Of a stretch of 64,000 nucleotides of DNA, positions 47,919-58,651 are shown in pieces. This stretch comes from Ligustrum vulgare. Lineage: Eukaryota; Streptophyta; Magnoliopsida; Lamiales; Oleaceae. The notes under the pieces are model-generated. The model was not told the DNA's origin, ran no database searches, and saw only the letters and a program-made list of their open reading frames with translations. Each line of letters begins with the position of its first letter. Positions within the stretch are counted from its first letter, which is position 1. The position numbers and the translations under genes were made by a program. The DNA is taken from positions 42,051,026-42,115,025 of the forward strand of contig OY743176.1 of the NCBI GenBank assembly GCA_963555705.1, written 5' to 3'.

Positions 47919-49646
47919 TGTAGCGACCAAGAATTTTTACGCGATTAATAATTATTTTAATAGAAAATCGTGTCGCTACTATTTCACCCATTTTTATTAA
48001 GTTAACGCCACGACGTATTCGTATAGCCAAGTCAAGAAATAATCGAGATCGTTCGATTTTAAATTAAATTCCGAATTTCTAAAAATATCTCCATTCTCTT
48101 GATTTAAAGTATATTAAGTCCAAGTACTTAATTCAATGTTATCCCAATATTTATTTATACAAAAATTATTTTTATTATTGAAATTAAGAAAATATATGCA
48201 AGCATGAGAGGTTCCATTATATATAATAATTATGAGAATCTTAATTTAATAAATATGGAAAAGTATATGAATGAATTATATACTCCATTATATGTAATCA
48301 TGAAGAGCATAATATTTGTATAAATATGGAAAAGTATATGAATGAATTATATACTCCATTATATGTAATCATGAAGAGCATAATATTTGTATAAATATGG
48401 AAAAGTATATGAATGAATTATAGACTCCATTATATGTAATCATGAAGAGCATAATATTTGTATAAATATGGAAAAGTATATGAATGGTTGATAAGACTCC
48501 ATTATATGCAATCATGAAGAGCATAATATTTGTATAAATATGGAAAAGTATATGAATGGTGCTTTACTTTAAGAAAAGGATGTGTTAAAATTAATAGAAT
48601 TGAATGATTATGTTTACAATATGCCAACTTTATACATCTATTTAAACCCATCTCTTTTACACACAACTCTACACATATACACTTATTTCCAATCTCTTGA
48701 CAAAATCCACAAGTAAGAGAAATTCAAGGTGGTCAAGAAAGTTTTGGTCCATTTACTACTACACTTCATTTTAATCTTTTAAAAGGTAAGTATATCTTAT
48801 GTTTTTATGAAAAGTAAGTATGTTTTTATGACAAGTAAGTATATCTTATGTTTTTATGAAAAGTAAGTATGTTTTTATGAAAGGTAAATACACCTTATGT
48901 TTTTATGAAAAGTAAGTATGTTTTTATGACAAGTAAGTATATCTTATGTTTTTATGAAAAGTAAGTATGTTTTTATGAAAGGTAAATACACCTTATGTTT
49001 TTATGAAAAGTAAGTATGTTTTTATGACAAGTAAGTATATCTTATGTTTTTATGAAAAGTAAGTATGTTTTTATGAAAGGTAAATACACCTTATGTTTTT
49101 ATGAAAAGTAAGTATATCTTATGTTTTTATGAAAATGTTTGGATCATTGCTATGAAATCAATCTCACAAGATTGTTATGGGTTCCATATGATATGTTTAT
49201 GATTATGCTAAGGGGACCGGAGTTTAGTAGCGCTACACATAAGAATTCTTGCCATTTAAGTTCGGTAAAATTCTTGTGTCTCCCTATGTTTATGAGTATT
49301 TCGATCCTATCTTATGTTATGATGAAAATGATCCATATGCTTTCAAAAGAAAATTTATGCTTGGTATACTTACTGAGATTTTATAAATCTCACTCCACGA
49401 TATTTACCATTTTCAGATAATTGAAGGTTCGAGGCGGTCAACATGGAAGTGGCAAAAGTGGTTAAGATTGATGAGATAATTATGTTGAACTTTATGTAAG
49501 AAAATTATGTTCTATTTTATTCACAAATAAAATTATGGGATTCTAATTATTCTTTTGAATAATTTTACATTTCTATTTAAGTCTCGATAATATGATATGA
49601 GTCACTTTTAGTGGCACTCGAATGGTCGAGAATTCGGGTCGTCACA
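47919..49646 (+). repeat. Right LTR of element B
   Basis: This 1728-bp copy matches the left LTR wherever I compared the two. It is 147 bp longer because the GTAAGTATATCTTATG array (about 48785-49133) has extra higher-order units (with GACAAGTAAG and GGTAAATACACC variants). Confidence 0.93.
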
Positions 49647-49651
49647 CATTC

Positions 49652-50372
49652 TACATAGGAAAATGAATAAGTTTCATGTTTGAGTCGAGCCAAGAAGACG
49701 AACCGATCAAGCCGAGTTGAAAGATCAAAATTTCAGGATTAGAAGCATATTTACGGTCGTAAGGGCCATATGTCACGGCCATAATCCACTCTCGGGCCAA
49801 AACACAGGATTTCAAGACTTTCACAATTACGGCCGTAAGTCTCATGTCACAGCTGTAACATTTAAACAGAATACACTTATGGCCATAATTGCTCAGATTG
49901 ATAAGATTTTGTGAGAATTTTATTTCCTTTTCCTTTTCAGTTTTAGTTATTTTAGTTTAATTAAAACTCTATTTTGAGCCCATTAGCGGCTACCCTAGTT
50001 GTTAGGTCCATTTCATCATTTATATGTTATTTCCATTCATTGTAAGACAATTTGGTTTTGATTAAACAATTTTTATTGAGGATTCAATAAAATTATAGGT
50101 GAATTCCTATATTTTTTTTGAACTTACCAAGATTATCATCTTGTGGTGTTCATCCCAAACTTATCAAATATTCAAGAGAATATTTGTGGCGTTCACAATC
50201 AGAAACTTATCACGAAAAACTGGATAAGTCCTTGTGGTGTTTCGCAAATCTTGGTTCTTCAATCTGCATCGTCGATTCCGCATCGTGACTGTCGGGTCAA
50301 GATTCCATCGTCCATCCAAAACCTGGGTTCGGAACTTTTCGGAGTTAATTCCGTGCATCTTGAATCGTATCA
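49652..50372 (+). repeat. Left LTR of element A, second part
   Basis: It continues the A LTR after element B and ends CGTATCA. It holds diverged TTACGGCCGTAA palindromes at about 49752-49890 and the AACTTATCAC/CTTGTGGTG block shared with the LTRs of G, F and D. Confidence 0.9.
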
Positions 50373-50374
50373 TC

Positions 50375-50387
50375 TGGTATCAGAGCT
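50375..50387 (+). other. Primer binding site of element A (initiator Met tRNA)
   Basis: TGGTATCAGAGCT follows the LTR end CGTATCA by 2 bases. Confidence 0.9.
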
Positions 50388-50689
50388 AGACTCTGAATTC
50401 AGGATTATCCTATCCTAGTTTAATTCTTGTATTTATCATCGAGTCTGCCATAAGAATTATCCATATTTTGTTTTTGAGTCTTTTTTGTTTTGAGTTTTCT
50501 TGTTCTTTGTGCCAGTAAAGTTTTCTAGTTTTTGCTCCATAAAAAAATTCCAACAAAATTCAAAAGTGTTTATTTTATTTGATTTTTATCCAAATCATGT
50601 GCTGTTTGTTTGTTGTGTTTGTGTCGAATTTTCGGATTTATAAAAAAAATATTATTTATTTATTTATTCCGAAAATTCATCAATTGTTC

Positions 50690-50721
<32 letters not shown>

Positions 50722-50805
50722 AAATTGACAAATAATTCCAAGATTTCATTCTTGAGTTCTTGTGTCAAAATATCTCATTCCATTCCACTTTTATTTCCAT
50801 TCACA

Positions 50806-51616
50806 ATGTCCAAATTTCAAGAAAAATCTTCATCTAGGAGGGATAACGATAATGATCGTCTGTGTGGAGGTTTTTGGATGATGTTAAGTTGAGGTTGGAT
50901 AAACTAGATGGAAAAGGGCTAAAGTGAAAAAGAAGCGATCTTGAACAAGCCTTAATGATGAGAGACAATATAGGCGTGATCATAAACCTAGGGATGTAAT
51001 TGGTGTTAAGAGGGGAGCAGAGATTGATCCAAATGCGATTTTGAAGATTCAGAAAGAAATTTATGAGGAAAGAATGAGGTGTGAATGAGAGGTAGAAAGG
51101 AAAAGGTTGGCTAGGTTGCAGAAGAAGGAGGAGAAAGGAGAGGTTGTGGTTAAATGGTTGAAAGAGAGTGAAAAATATATTATAGTACAGCCTTAGGTTA
51201 AGGATGTTGATGTGGAGGAGGAGGGTGAGTTAGAATTGAAGTTAGAAGTGGTTGAAGAAACTCCGAATTTTGAGGTGGAAGATGAAAAATTGGGCAGTGA
51301 AGAGATGGGTGGATAAAAAGATATAATCGTTGACAAGGGGCATGAGGAGAAAAATAATAGCGAGGTTGAAGTGATTGAGACTAATATTGTTGATGAGAAG
51401 CATGAATTGGAGGTTGGGGTAGAAGTGCAAATTCTGAACTTCGAAGTTGAAGATACACATTTGGGTAGTGATAAGGTAGTGCATGAACATGGTGATAAAA
51501 ATGTGGTTGGGTTTGAAAGTAAAAAAAATGAACAAGAAGTTGCAAGGGAGGAAAGAGGCGAAGAGAAGAGCCTCATGGTTCAAAAAGAGGAGTTGGTGAT
51601 GCTTCATCATGAATAG
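50806..51616 (+). pseudogene. Element A internal ORF relic, acidic protein of unknown role
   Basis: It starts MSKFQEKSSSRRDNDN and is soon frameshifted. Further on are YRRDHKPRDVIGVKRG-like and KEIYEERMRCE-like stretches and a Glu/Val-rich tail (51193-51616, ending KEELVMLHHE) with several stops. The same start and DHKPR block recur in element D (56685-56979), so the ORF was shared by this non-autonomous family. It is not Gag by any motif I can see. Segments at 51721-51900 continue weakly (HPSYGILLVIHRH-like). Confidence 0.55.
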
Positions 51617-51917
51617 AATGATCCATACCTTGTACCTCATGAAACTAACATTCTCCTCCCCATTTTATTTAAATCTCTTTTGCAAGTTGGTTACGCTTGG
51701 GAGTTTGAGCCACACCACATATGGCTAAGGAAGCTCAAGAATTGATCCCTCCATGCCACCCAAGTTACGGAATACTATTGGTCATTCATCGGCATAGAAG
51801 CAATAATTTTCCATTCGATCCAGGTGGAGCAGTTTTACATCAAGGCCCCAAGAGCAGGAAGTGTTTGAAGAGCAGGCCAAAAATTGATTTGAGGTCGAAT
51901 CCTTGTCGAGAGGGGGA

Positions 51918-52716
51918 TGATGTGATCCAGGATAGGAGCTCAAAGGAGAAATCAAGACATGGGGTGTTGCAACAACATTCCACATAGGAAAATGAACAAG
52001 TTTCATGTTGGAGTCGAGCTGAGAAGATAAACGGATCAAGCCGAGTCGAAAGATCAAAGTTTCAGGATCAGAAGGATATTTACGGCCGTAAGGACCATAT
52101 GTCACGGCCATAATCCACTCTCGGGAAAAAAACGTAGGATTCCAAGACTTTCACAATTACGACCGTAAGTCTCAGGTCACGACCGTAATATTTAAACAGG
52201 AATACACTTACGGTAGTAAGTGTCTCTTAAAGGCAGTAACTGCTCAGCGAGATAAGATTTTGTGAGAATTTTATTTCCTTTTCAGTTTTAGTTATTTTAG
52301 TTTAATTAGAACTATATTTTGAGTCCATTAGTGGCTACCCTAGTATTTATGTCGTTTTCATTATTTATATGTTATTTCCATTCATTGGAAGACAGTTTGG
52401 ATTTGATTAAACTGTTTTTATTGAGGATTCAATAAAATTATAGGTGGATTCCTATATTTCTTCGAACTTACCAAGATTATCATCTTGTGGCGTTCATCCT
52501 GAACTTATCAAATATTCATGGGAGTATTTGTAGCTTTCACAATCAGAAACTTTTCAAGGAAAACTGGACAAGTCCTTGTGGCATTTCGCAAATCTTGGTT
52601 CTTCAATCCGCATAGTAGATTCCGTATCGTGATTTTCGGGTCAAGATTCCATCGTCCATCCGCAACTTGGGTTCAGTACTTTCTGGCTTTAATTCCGCGT
52701 GTCTCAAATCGTATCA
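51918..52716 (+). repeat. Right LTR of element A
   Basis: This 799-bp LTR begins TGATGTGATCC directly after the purine tract and ends CGTATCA. It has diverged TTACGGCCGTAA copies at about 52080-52230. Confidence 0.92.
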
Positions 52717-53568
52717 TAAATGATTTGGTTTAGATTTCAATTGTCAAAATCATGGTTTAAAACCGCAACCTATCAAGTTTAAACAAATTATAAAGAATGA
52801 TTATAGGAATAACTTATCGAATTCAGATTGTTATTGAAACATTCAAAATTTGGACATGTTCTTGAAAGATTTCTAGCCTCTTTTATTTGTAAAAATGTGA
52901 TATTTTTTCAGGAATAATGCTATGCATTGATCTATGCATGTTTGATCACTCCTATAAGCAGTCCAACCCCATTCCCAACTAGAACTATTGAATGCTGCAG
53001 AAAAGTTAAAATGAGATATGCAGTTTTCATTGAAGAACTTTATAAACAAATTAGAAGAGAATTAATTATGACACATATTTATAGCATACTGAATAGAAGA
53101 AATACTCTTACAGTAATACAGTGTGTTTTTTATTATTTATGTGAATGGTCTAGAACAAGTAAATATCATTTGAAGTTGCAACCTGCTGCAGCAACCACCT
53201 TGCCAATGTGAGTTGCATCTCGAACAAACTCCAAGAACACCTTTTGACGTAATCTACATAATGGTCGGTAGGTATTTCTTAGTTATCAACCAAAAAGTTG
53301 GTGTTGATCCTTCACTCGATATTGTGTATCGATTACGAAATCTGTTATCTTTGCTATTGGTAGATTAATCATTCATTCATTTTTGCATTATCATACAAGA
53401 CGTGGCTTGTTTTGGGATTTACTAATTTATTTAATTGCGGTTTTAAACTGCACTTAACCGTAAAAAATAGTTTGGTTTGGTTTGGTTTCAAAAAATTTCA
53501 AACTGTTTTAAATGGTTTGGTTTGAAATTTTGCTACGAACCGCCCAAACCAAACCATGTTCACCCTAC

Positions 53569-53975
53569 GGGAAGGTCTTTCTCGTCTATGAGACGTTTTC
53601 CTCATTATTTTGATGGTATCTTTCCCTCGGGGTACTTACGGGACATCAACTGAGGTCTTTGTCTGCCTCACGGGGAGGTCTTTCTCGTCTATGAGACGAC
53701 TTACCTCGTTATGTTGATGGTATCCTACCCTTGGGGTGCTTACGGGCTATCAACTAAGGTCTTTGTCTGCCTTGCGGGGAGTTCTTTCTCATCTATGAGA
53801 TGGCTTGCCTCGTTATGTTGATGGTATCCTGCTCTTGGGCTACTTATGGGCCAACAATAGAGGTCTTTGTTTGCCTCGCGGGGAGGTCGTTCTCGTCTAT
53901 GAGATGGCTTACCTCGTGTTTTTAATGGTATCTTGCCCTTAGGGTACTTATGAGCCATCAACTGAGGCCTTTGGG
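53569..53975. repeat. Four tandem copies of a ~104-bp repeat in element C
   Basis: Each unit contains GGTCTTTCTCGTCTATGAGA, then TTGATGGTATC, CTTGGGGTACTTACGGG-like and CATCAACTGAGG-like words. Copies start near 53571, 53675, 53776 and 53881. The array lies between the hAT insertion and pol of element C, and is a second repeat family in C's 3' region. Open frames through it (53740-54003, minus) are by-products. Confidence 0.85.
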
Positions 53976-54139
53976 ATGAGACTAATTCATTTGATGTCCC
54001 CACTCCATTTTAACAAATGTGATTCTGAACATCAAGCTTTCTTTCAATTATTTACATGTCATATTTGCTCAAAAATATTTATAAGTCTTCGCTTCTTCTT
54101 ACTGAAAATATTTCTTCAGGTGCTTGACATTCCAGGGAT

Positions 54140-55584
54140 GTTGAAGTTCAACACTGTCCAATGATTCTAGCTCATAAGCTCCATTGCTCAAGGTCCTTTT
54201 GACTTGATAAGGACCTCCCTAGTTCAGCCCCAATGGTTCATGTGTCACAGATATCTTCTTTAACACCAAGTCTCCTTCTCGGAATTTCCTTGCTCTCACC
54301 TTTGAGTTGTAGTATCTTGCGTTCCTTTGCTTGTATACGGAATTCCTGATTTACGCTTGTAATCTCTTCTCTTCTGTTAGGTCTAATTCAACGTTGACTG
54401 CTTGATTGTTGCATTGATCTTTGAAGTGAGAAACTCGGAAAGATGGCATTCCAACCTCAATTGGGATCACTGCTTCTGTTCTGAATGCAAGGGTAAATGG
54501 AGTTTCTTTGGTAGAGGTCCTGTGTGTTGTTCTGTAAGACCACAACACTCCAGGTAATTCTTCGGCCGATGACCCTTTAAGGTCTCGAGTCTTGTCTTTA
54601 GATTGTGCTTGATAAACTTGTTCACCGCCTCTACCTTCCCGTTGGATTGGGGATGATTCGGTGTGGAGAAATGTTTCTTAATTCTCAGGCCTTCACGAAA
54701 GGATCTGAACTTTTCATTATCGAACTATTTTCCATTGTCCGTTATAATGGATTATGGGATCCCAAACTGACATATGATTGATTTCCAAACAAAATCCGTA
54801 GTCTTCTGTTCTATGATTTTAGCTAACAGTTCCGCTTCTTCCCATTTGGTGAAGTAGTCCATGATAACGATAACAAACTTCTGATTAGATCTATCCCCCA
54901 TTTAACGAACGACCATGGGCTTATGAAAGAGGTCAATTCTTCGGGTGGATTCCTCATAATGGGGGCAAATATTTGACATTTATCACACCTTTTCGCAAAG
55001 TCTATCCCATGCTTCTTGAGCGTCGACCAGAAGTATCCTTGCCTTAGAATTTTGAAAGCTATGGCCTGTCCTCCGGTATGATTCCCGCAGAGACCTTCAT
55101 GGACTTCTTTCATCACATATGCAACCTCTTCCTCGTCCAAGCACTTCAACAATGGCAACGAGAATCTCCGCTTGTACAGAGCATCCCCAATCAAAGTGTA
55201 TCTTGCGGACCTGATCCTTAAACTTTTGGCTTCTGCATAACCTGATGGCATTGTCCCATCACGAAGATATTGAATGATTTCCTCTTTCCATGTCTTTCCA
55301 GAATAAGTTTGCAGAACAGCTGAAATTTCTAAGTCCAATATCGAGTGCGTAATAGTGTCAATTGATATGATCTTCAGTTTTGATGTCCCCTTGCTAGCTG
55401 CTAGACGAGCAAGAGAATCCACTTGACCATTCTCGGATCGGGGGATTTGAATAATCTCCTTGTGCTCGAATCTCTTCATTTCTTCCGAAACTCTCTTTTG
55501 GTAGGCTGCCATCCTCTCACACTTAGCTTCGTATGTCCCCAGAATTTGATTGACCACCAATTGAGAGTCACTAAGTATGATCAG
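54140..55584 (-). pseudogene. Element C pol: RNase H and integrase (Tat-type Ty3/gypsy), truncated
   Basis: On the minus strand, from 55584 leftward: LSDSQLVVNQI and RSENGQVDSLARLAAS (RNase H of the Tat/Athila clade); a linker; then an integrase finger with HEGLCGNHTG and CDKCQIFAP (HHCC). The core region has WGIDLI, MDYFTKWEEAE, ITDNGK and LWSYRTTHRTSTKETPF. Frame changes near 54850 and 54560 and several stops disrupt it. The 5' side is cut by element D at 55585; a long frame that seems to start inside D (55644) is only a fusion across that junction. Reverse transcriptase and gag of C would lie beyond D and E, outside the window. Confidence 0.85.
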
Positions 55585-57110
55585 TGATGTGATCCGAGAT
55601 AGGAGCTTAACGGAGAAGTTGAGCCGGGAAGAAGAATGGATCAAACCAAGTCAAAGGGGTTGAAACTCAGGGATCAAGAGCATTTACACGCCTGAAAGTT
55701 CCATATGCCATGGCTGTAATACACTCTCAGGGTAAAACGTAGGATTCCAAGATTTTCATACTTACGGACGTAAGTCTCAGTTTCACGGCCGTAAATTTAA
55801 ACAGAAACACACTTACGGCCGTAAGTGTTTTCTTTATGGCCGTAACTGCTCAGCGGGACAGATTTCGTAGATTTTTATTTCCTTTTCAGTTTTAGGTAAA
55901 TTAGAACTCTATTTTGAGCCCTTTAGCAGCAGCCCTACTTGTTAGGCCATTTTCATTATTTATATATTATTTTCCATTCATTGTATGGACAACTTTGATT
56001 TGATTAAATAGTTTATTGAGGATTTAATAAAATATATAGGTGGATTCCTATATTTCTTCGAACTTATCAAATATTCGCGAGAATATTTTTGGCATTCAAA
56101 TCAGGAACTTATCAAGAAAGTAGGACAGATCCTTGTGGCATTTCAAAAGTCTTGGTTCTCTCGTCCACATCATCGATCCTTGCATCGTGAAGTTTAGGTC
56201 AAGATTCCACCATCCATTCACAACCTGGGTTCGAAACTTTTCGACGTTAATTCCATGCTTTGAGTCTCGTCATTTGATATCAGAGCTAGACTCTGAATTC
56301 AGGTTTTATCTATCCTAGTTTGATTCTGTGTTTTTATCATAAAGTCTACACAGAATCATCCATATCATGTTTTGATTTTGTTTGTCGAGTATTTGTTTCT
56401 TGTTCTTCACGTTCTTCATAATTGTGAGTCTTTAATCCAGAAAATATTCAAAAAAAGTCAAAAGTTGTTATTTTCCTCGTTTGTCATCCAAATTAAGTCA
56501 CGATTGTTTTCCCGTATTCGTAGTCTAATTTTCGGGTTAAATTCTTTTTTTATTTATTCCGAAAATTCATCAAATATATTCCAAAACTAAAGAACCACTT
56601 TCTTGAATTTCTTTAAATTCTTGACATCCTTTCGCACAAAATTCATTATTAGTCCTTGTGTCAAACTATTCCATTCCATTCCAAATGTCTAAACTTCGAG
56701 AAAAACCATCATCTGGGAAAGATAACCATCATTCTTCTCTACTTGTCATGGTGGAGAAACGGTTTGAAGAGTGGGGGTGTGAAATTGGAGGCAAAATGGA
56801 ATGTAGAAATTGCTCAACTGTGTAACGGATATAGGCTTGATCATAAACCCAGGGTTGGAATTGGGGATGAGCAAAAGATATTTAGAGTTGATGATTTCAA
56901 GGAGATGAGAGAGATATTAAAGCAGTTCAACAAGGAGATGAATGCACAAAGGGCAAGGGAAAAATTGGCTAAGTTGTAAAAGAAAGAGGAGGAAAGAGAG
57001 GCTATGCCTAAATTACAAAGGGGAAATGAAAGTAAGAATGTAGTTGAATTGCAAGGAGAGCCTTGGGATATGATTGTTGAGAAGAACGGGGGAGAGTTGA
57101 AAGTAGAAAT
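55585..57110 (+). mobile_element. Element D: relative of A, inserted in C pol, cut by E
   Basis: D's LTR (55585-56272) begins TGATGTGATCC, ends CTCGTCA and has the palindrome cluster. The primer site is mutated (TGATATCAGAGCT, 56275-56287). The internal region (56288-57110) resembles that of A and is interrupted by element E at 57111. The rest of D should resume beyond E, outside the window. The RNase H frame of C breaks exactly at 55585, showing the insertion point. Confidence 0.88.
56685..57110 (+). pseudogene. Element D internal ORF relic, homologous to that of A
   Basis: It starts MSKLREKPSSGKDNHHSS like A's MSKFQEKSSSRRDNDN. A frameshifted continuation reads NGYRLDHKPRVGIGDE and FNKEMNAQRAREKLAKL. 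It is charged and probably helical. The frame is broken and the 3' part is cut by element E. Confidence 0.5.
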
Positions 57111-58651
57111 TGTTCACTGATATCTCGCGATGCGAGATGCGCCTGCAAGTGTACGGGATCGTGAAAAGTAATAAGTGGACCTAAGGGTCCGGATTATCGT
57201 TCCCACAAGGACTGCTATAAAGTATAGAATTGTTTTAGTTATAAACCTTATTTGAACAGCAAAAGAATTTGAGGTTTTTAAATTAAACTATGAATTAAAC
57301 TAAAGAAATAATAAAAAAAATGCAGAATTTGTTTTGTTTTTAAAAACGAATGTAATGTAGTTGGGATTCTTGATTTCACCTAGCCAATTATATTAACTCC
57401 AATTCCAGTTTTATTTTCTAAATATGCATTCGGTCGAATTCACTAATTTAAATTGAAACGAGTTTAAATCAATTCTACCTAAATAAGTTAACCATGTATC
57501 TCTACAAAGGGTCCGAATATTCCTTATCTAGATGCATAACATACAAGAATTCATTCACGACCGCAGTAATAACAAAAGTATATCTCTATCTCTTGTTCAA
57601 TTACCTGATTCATTACCAGATCTATGTTATTGACTCACCTCTCGGATTATGAAAATAGCACATTGAATCATGAATTAGTGGTCAGTTAACTCATGCATTA
57701 AATTAAATACAATAATAAATCAACACATGCAATGAATAATTAAAACAAAGGAATATGGAATTAAAATAATCAAATAAGCTACATCGTTCATCCCAACATT
57801 GAATTTAGTGACACATCATAATTAAACAACACAAATAATAGAATATAGCGTTTATTGAAAATAACATAAGTGAATGGAAAGCTTGTATCAAGTATCGATT
57901 CTCCTGCGATCTTCAACTCATGCCCCTTTGCTATGCTTTGATTCTCCCAAGATTGGAATGATAAAATCCGAGTTTAGGCTTATTCTTAGGCGAGGCAAAG
58001 GTTCAGATTTCGTACTTCTAATGTTCTATATACAGTTATTGGAGAGACCTACGTAAAAAGAGAAGAAACCAGATAAAAATCGCGAAAAAAGCCCAAGTCA
58101 CGGTCCAGCGGAAAGCCGCGCGATCGTGTGGCTTAAAACCAAGCGATCGCGTGGACACGACTTTAACTCTCGAGTGAAAAATTTACAACCTTGTGCGATC
58201 GCGCGGTAGTAAATTCGGCGATCGCGTGGTTAAACCCTTCAGTGCAATTTCCATTTTTCTCGGCTGTATAAGTTAGTCCTCGACTTTTAATTGCATCCTT
58301 GGTCCTCCACTTTCAATTGTTGCGATTTAGTCCCAAAACTTTGGAACCTTCTCGATTTGCTCATTTCAGCTCTCAATTCCTTCAATTGGGTCCTTCAGTC
58401 CAACCTTTGATTTTTTAACTTTGGCACCATGTACACTTCCCGGTTGACGTCACAAACTTATCAATTGCTCATTTTAGATCCAATTAGTATCCAAACGTGC
58501 ATTTTTCCCATTGTTTGCTTTATTCTTCGCCTTGTGGGATATTTTCTACAAAGTAACACATAGACACACAAATTAAATAAAATATATTCTAAAACGACAA
58601 TAAACTATTCTAATTTGGACATATAAATAAGTGTATAAAATACACTTATCA
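57111..58651 (-). repeat. 3' LTR of element E
   Basis: This 1541-bp LTR starts, on the minus strand, TGATAAGTGTATTTTATAC and ends GATATCAGTGAACA. A cluster of GCGATCGC-containing words (GCGATCGCGTGG, GCGATCGCGCGG and variants) lies at 58104-58225. Confidence 0.9.

Larger units (their letters stand above)
42657..49646 (+). mobile_element. Element B: young non-autonomous LTR retrotransposon carrying a LOG ORF
   Basis: B is flanked by CATTC on both sides (42652-42656 and 49647-49651). The LTRs begin TGTAGCGACC and end GGGTCGTCACA. The primer site is at 44241. The 3' internal end reads TTTCGAGGACGAAATT then AAGGGGG, the hallmark of Tekay/Del-type chromoviruses. There is no gag-pol; instead the 3.7-kb interior holds a LOG ORF and a second protein relic on the opposite strand. 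The LTRs look identical outside one length-variable array, so the insertion is very recent. Confidence 0.93.
42595..52716 (+). mobile_element. Element A: non-autonomous LTR retrotransposon, interrupted by B
   Basis: A is flanked by a perfect 5-bp duplication TAAAT (42590-42594 and 52717-52721). Its left LTR is 42595-42656 plus 49652-50372, split by element B. The primer site TGGTATCAGAGCT is at 50375-50387. The internal region is 1.5 kb, the purine tract GAGAGGGGGA is at 51908-51917, and the right LTR is 51918-52716. No protease, RT or integrase is present, so A must have used enzymes from a relative, possibly one like G. Confidence 0.92.
42501..53576. mobile_element. hAT-like element in C, split by element A
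   Basis: The ends AATGGTGAACA (42509) and, on the complement, TAGGGTGAACAT (53567) are inverted copies. The flanks AGGAAGGT (42501-42508) and GGGAAGGT (53569-53576) match at 7 of 8 bases, the 8-bp duplication of hAT elements. Both sides are rich in GGTTTGGTTT/AACCAAACC words. Joining the outer flanks restores the CCTCAC(G)GGAAGGTCTTTCTC word of element C's 104-bp repeat. Without element A it is about 0.94 kb and has no transposase. Confidence 0.7.

Noticed and set aside
53740..54003. 87-codon minus frame with repeated SHRRERPPRE-like and LIDEKELPAR-like words
   Set aside because: The repeats reflect the 104-bp DNA tandem array, not a protein family.
55585..55644. N-terminal 20 codons of a long minus frame covering C pol
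   Set aside because: They come from element D's LTR; the frame only crosses the insertion junction by chance.
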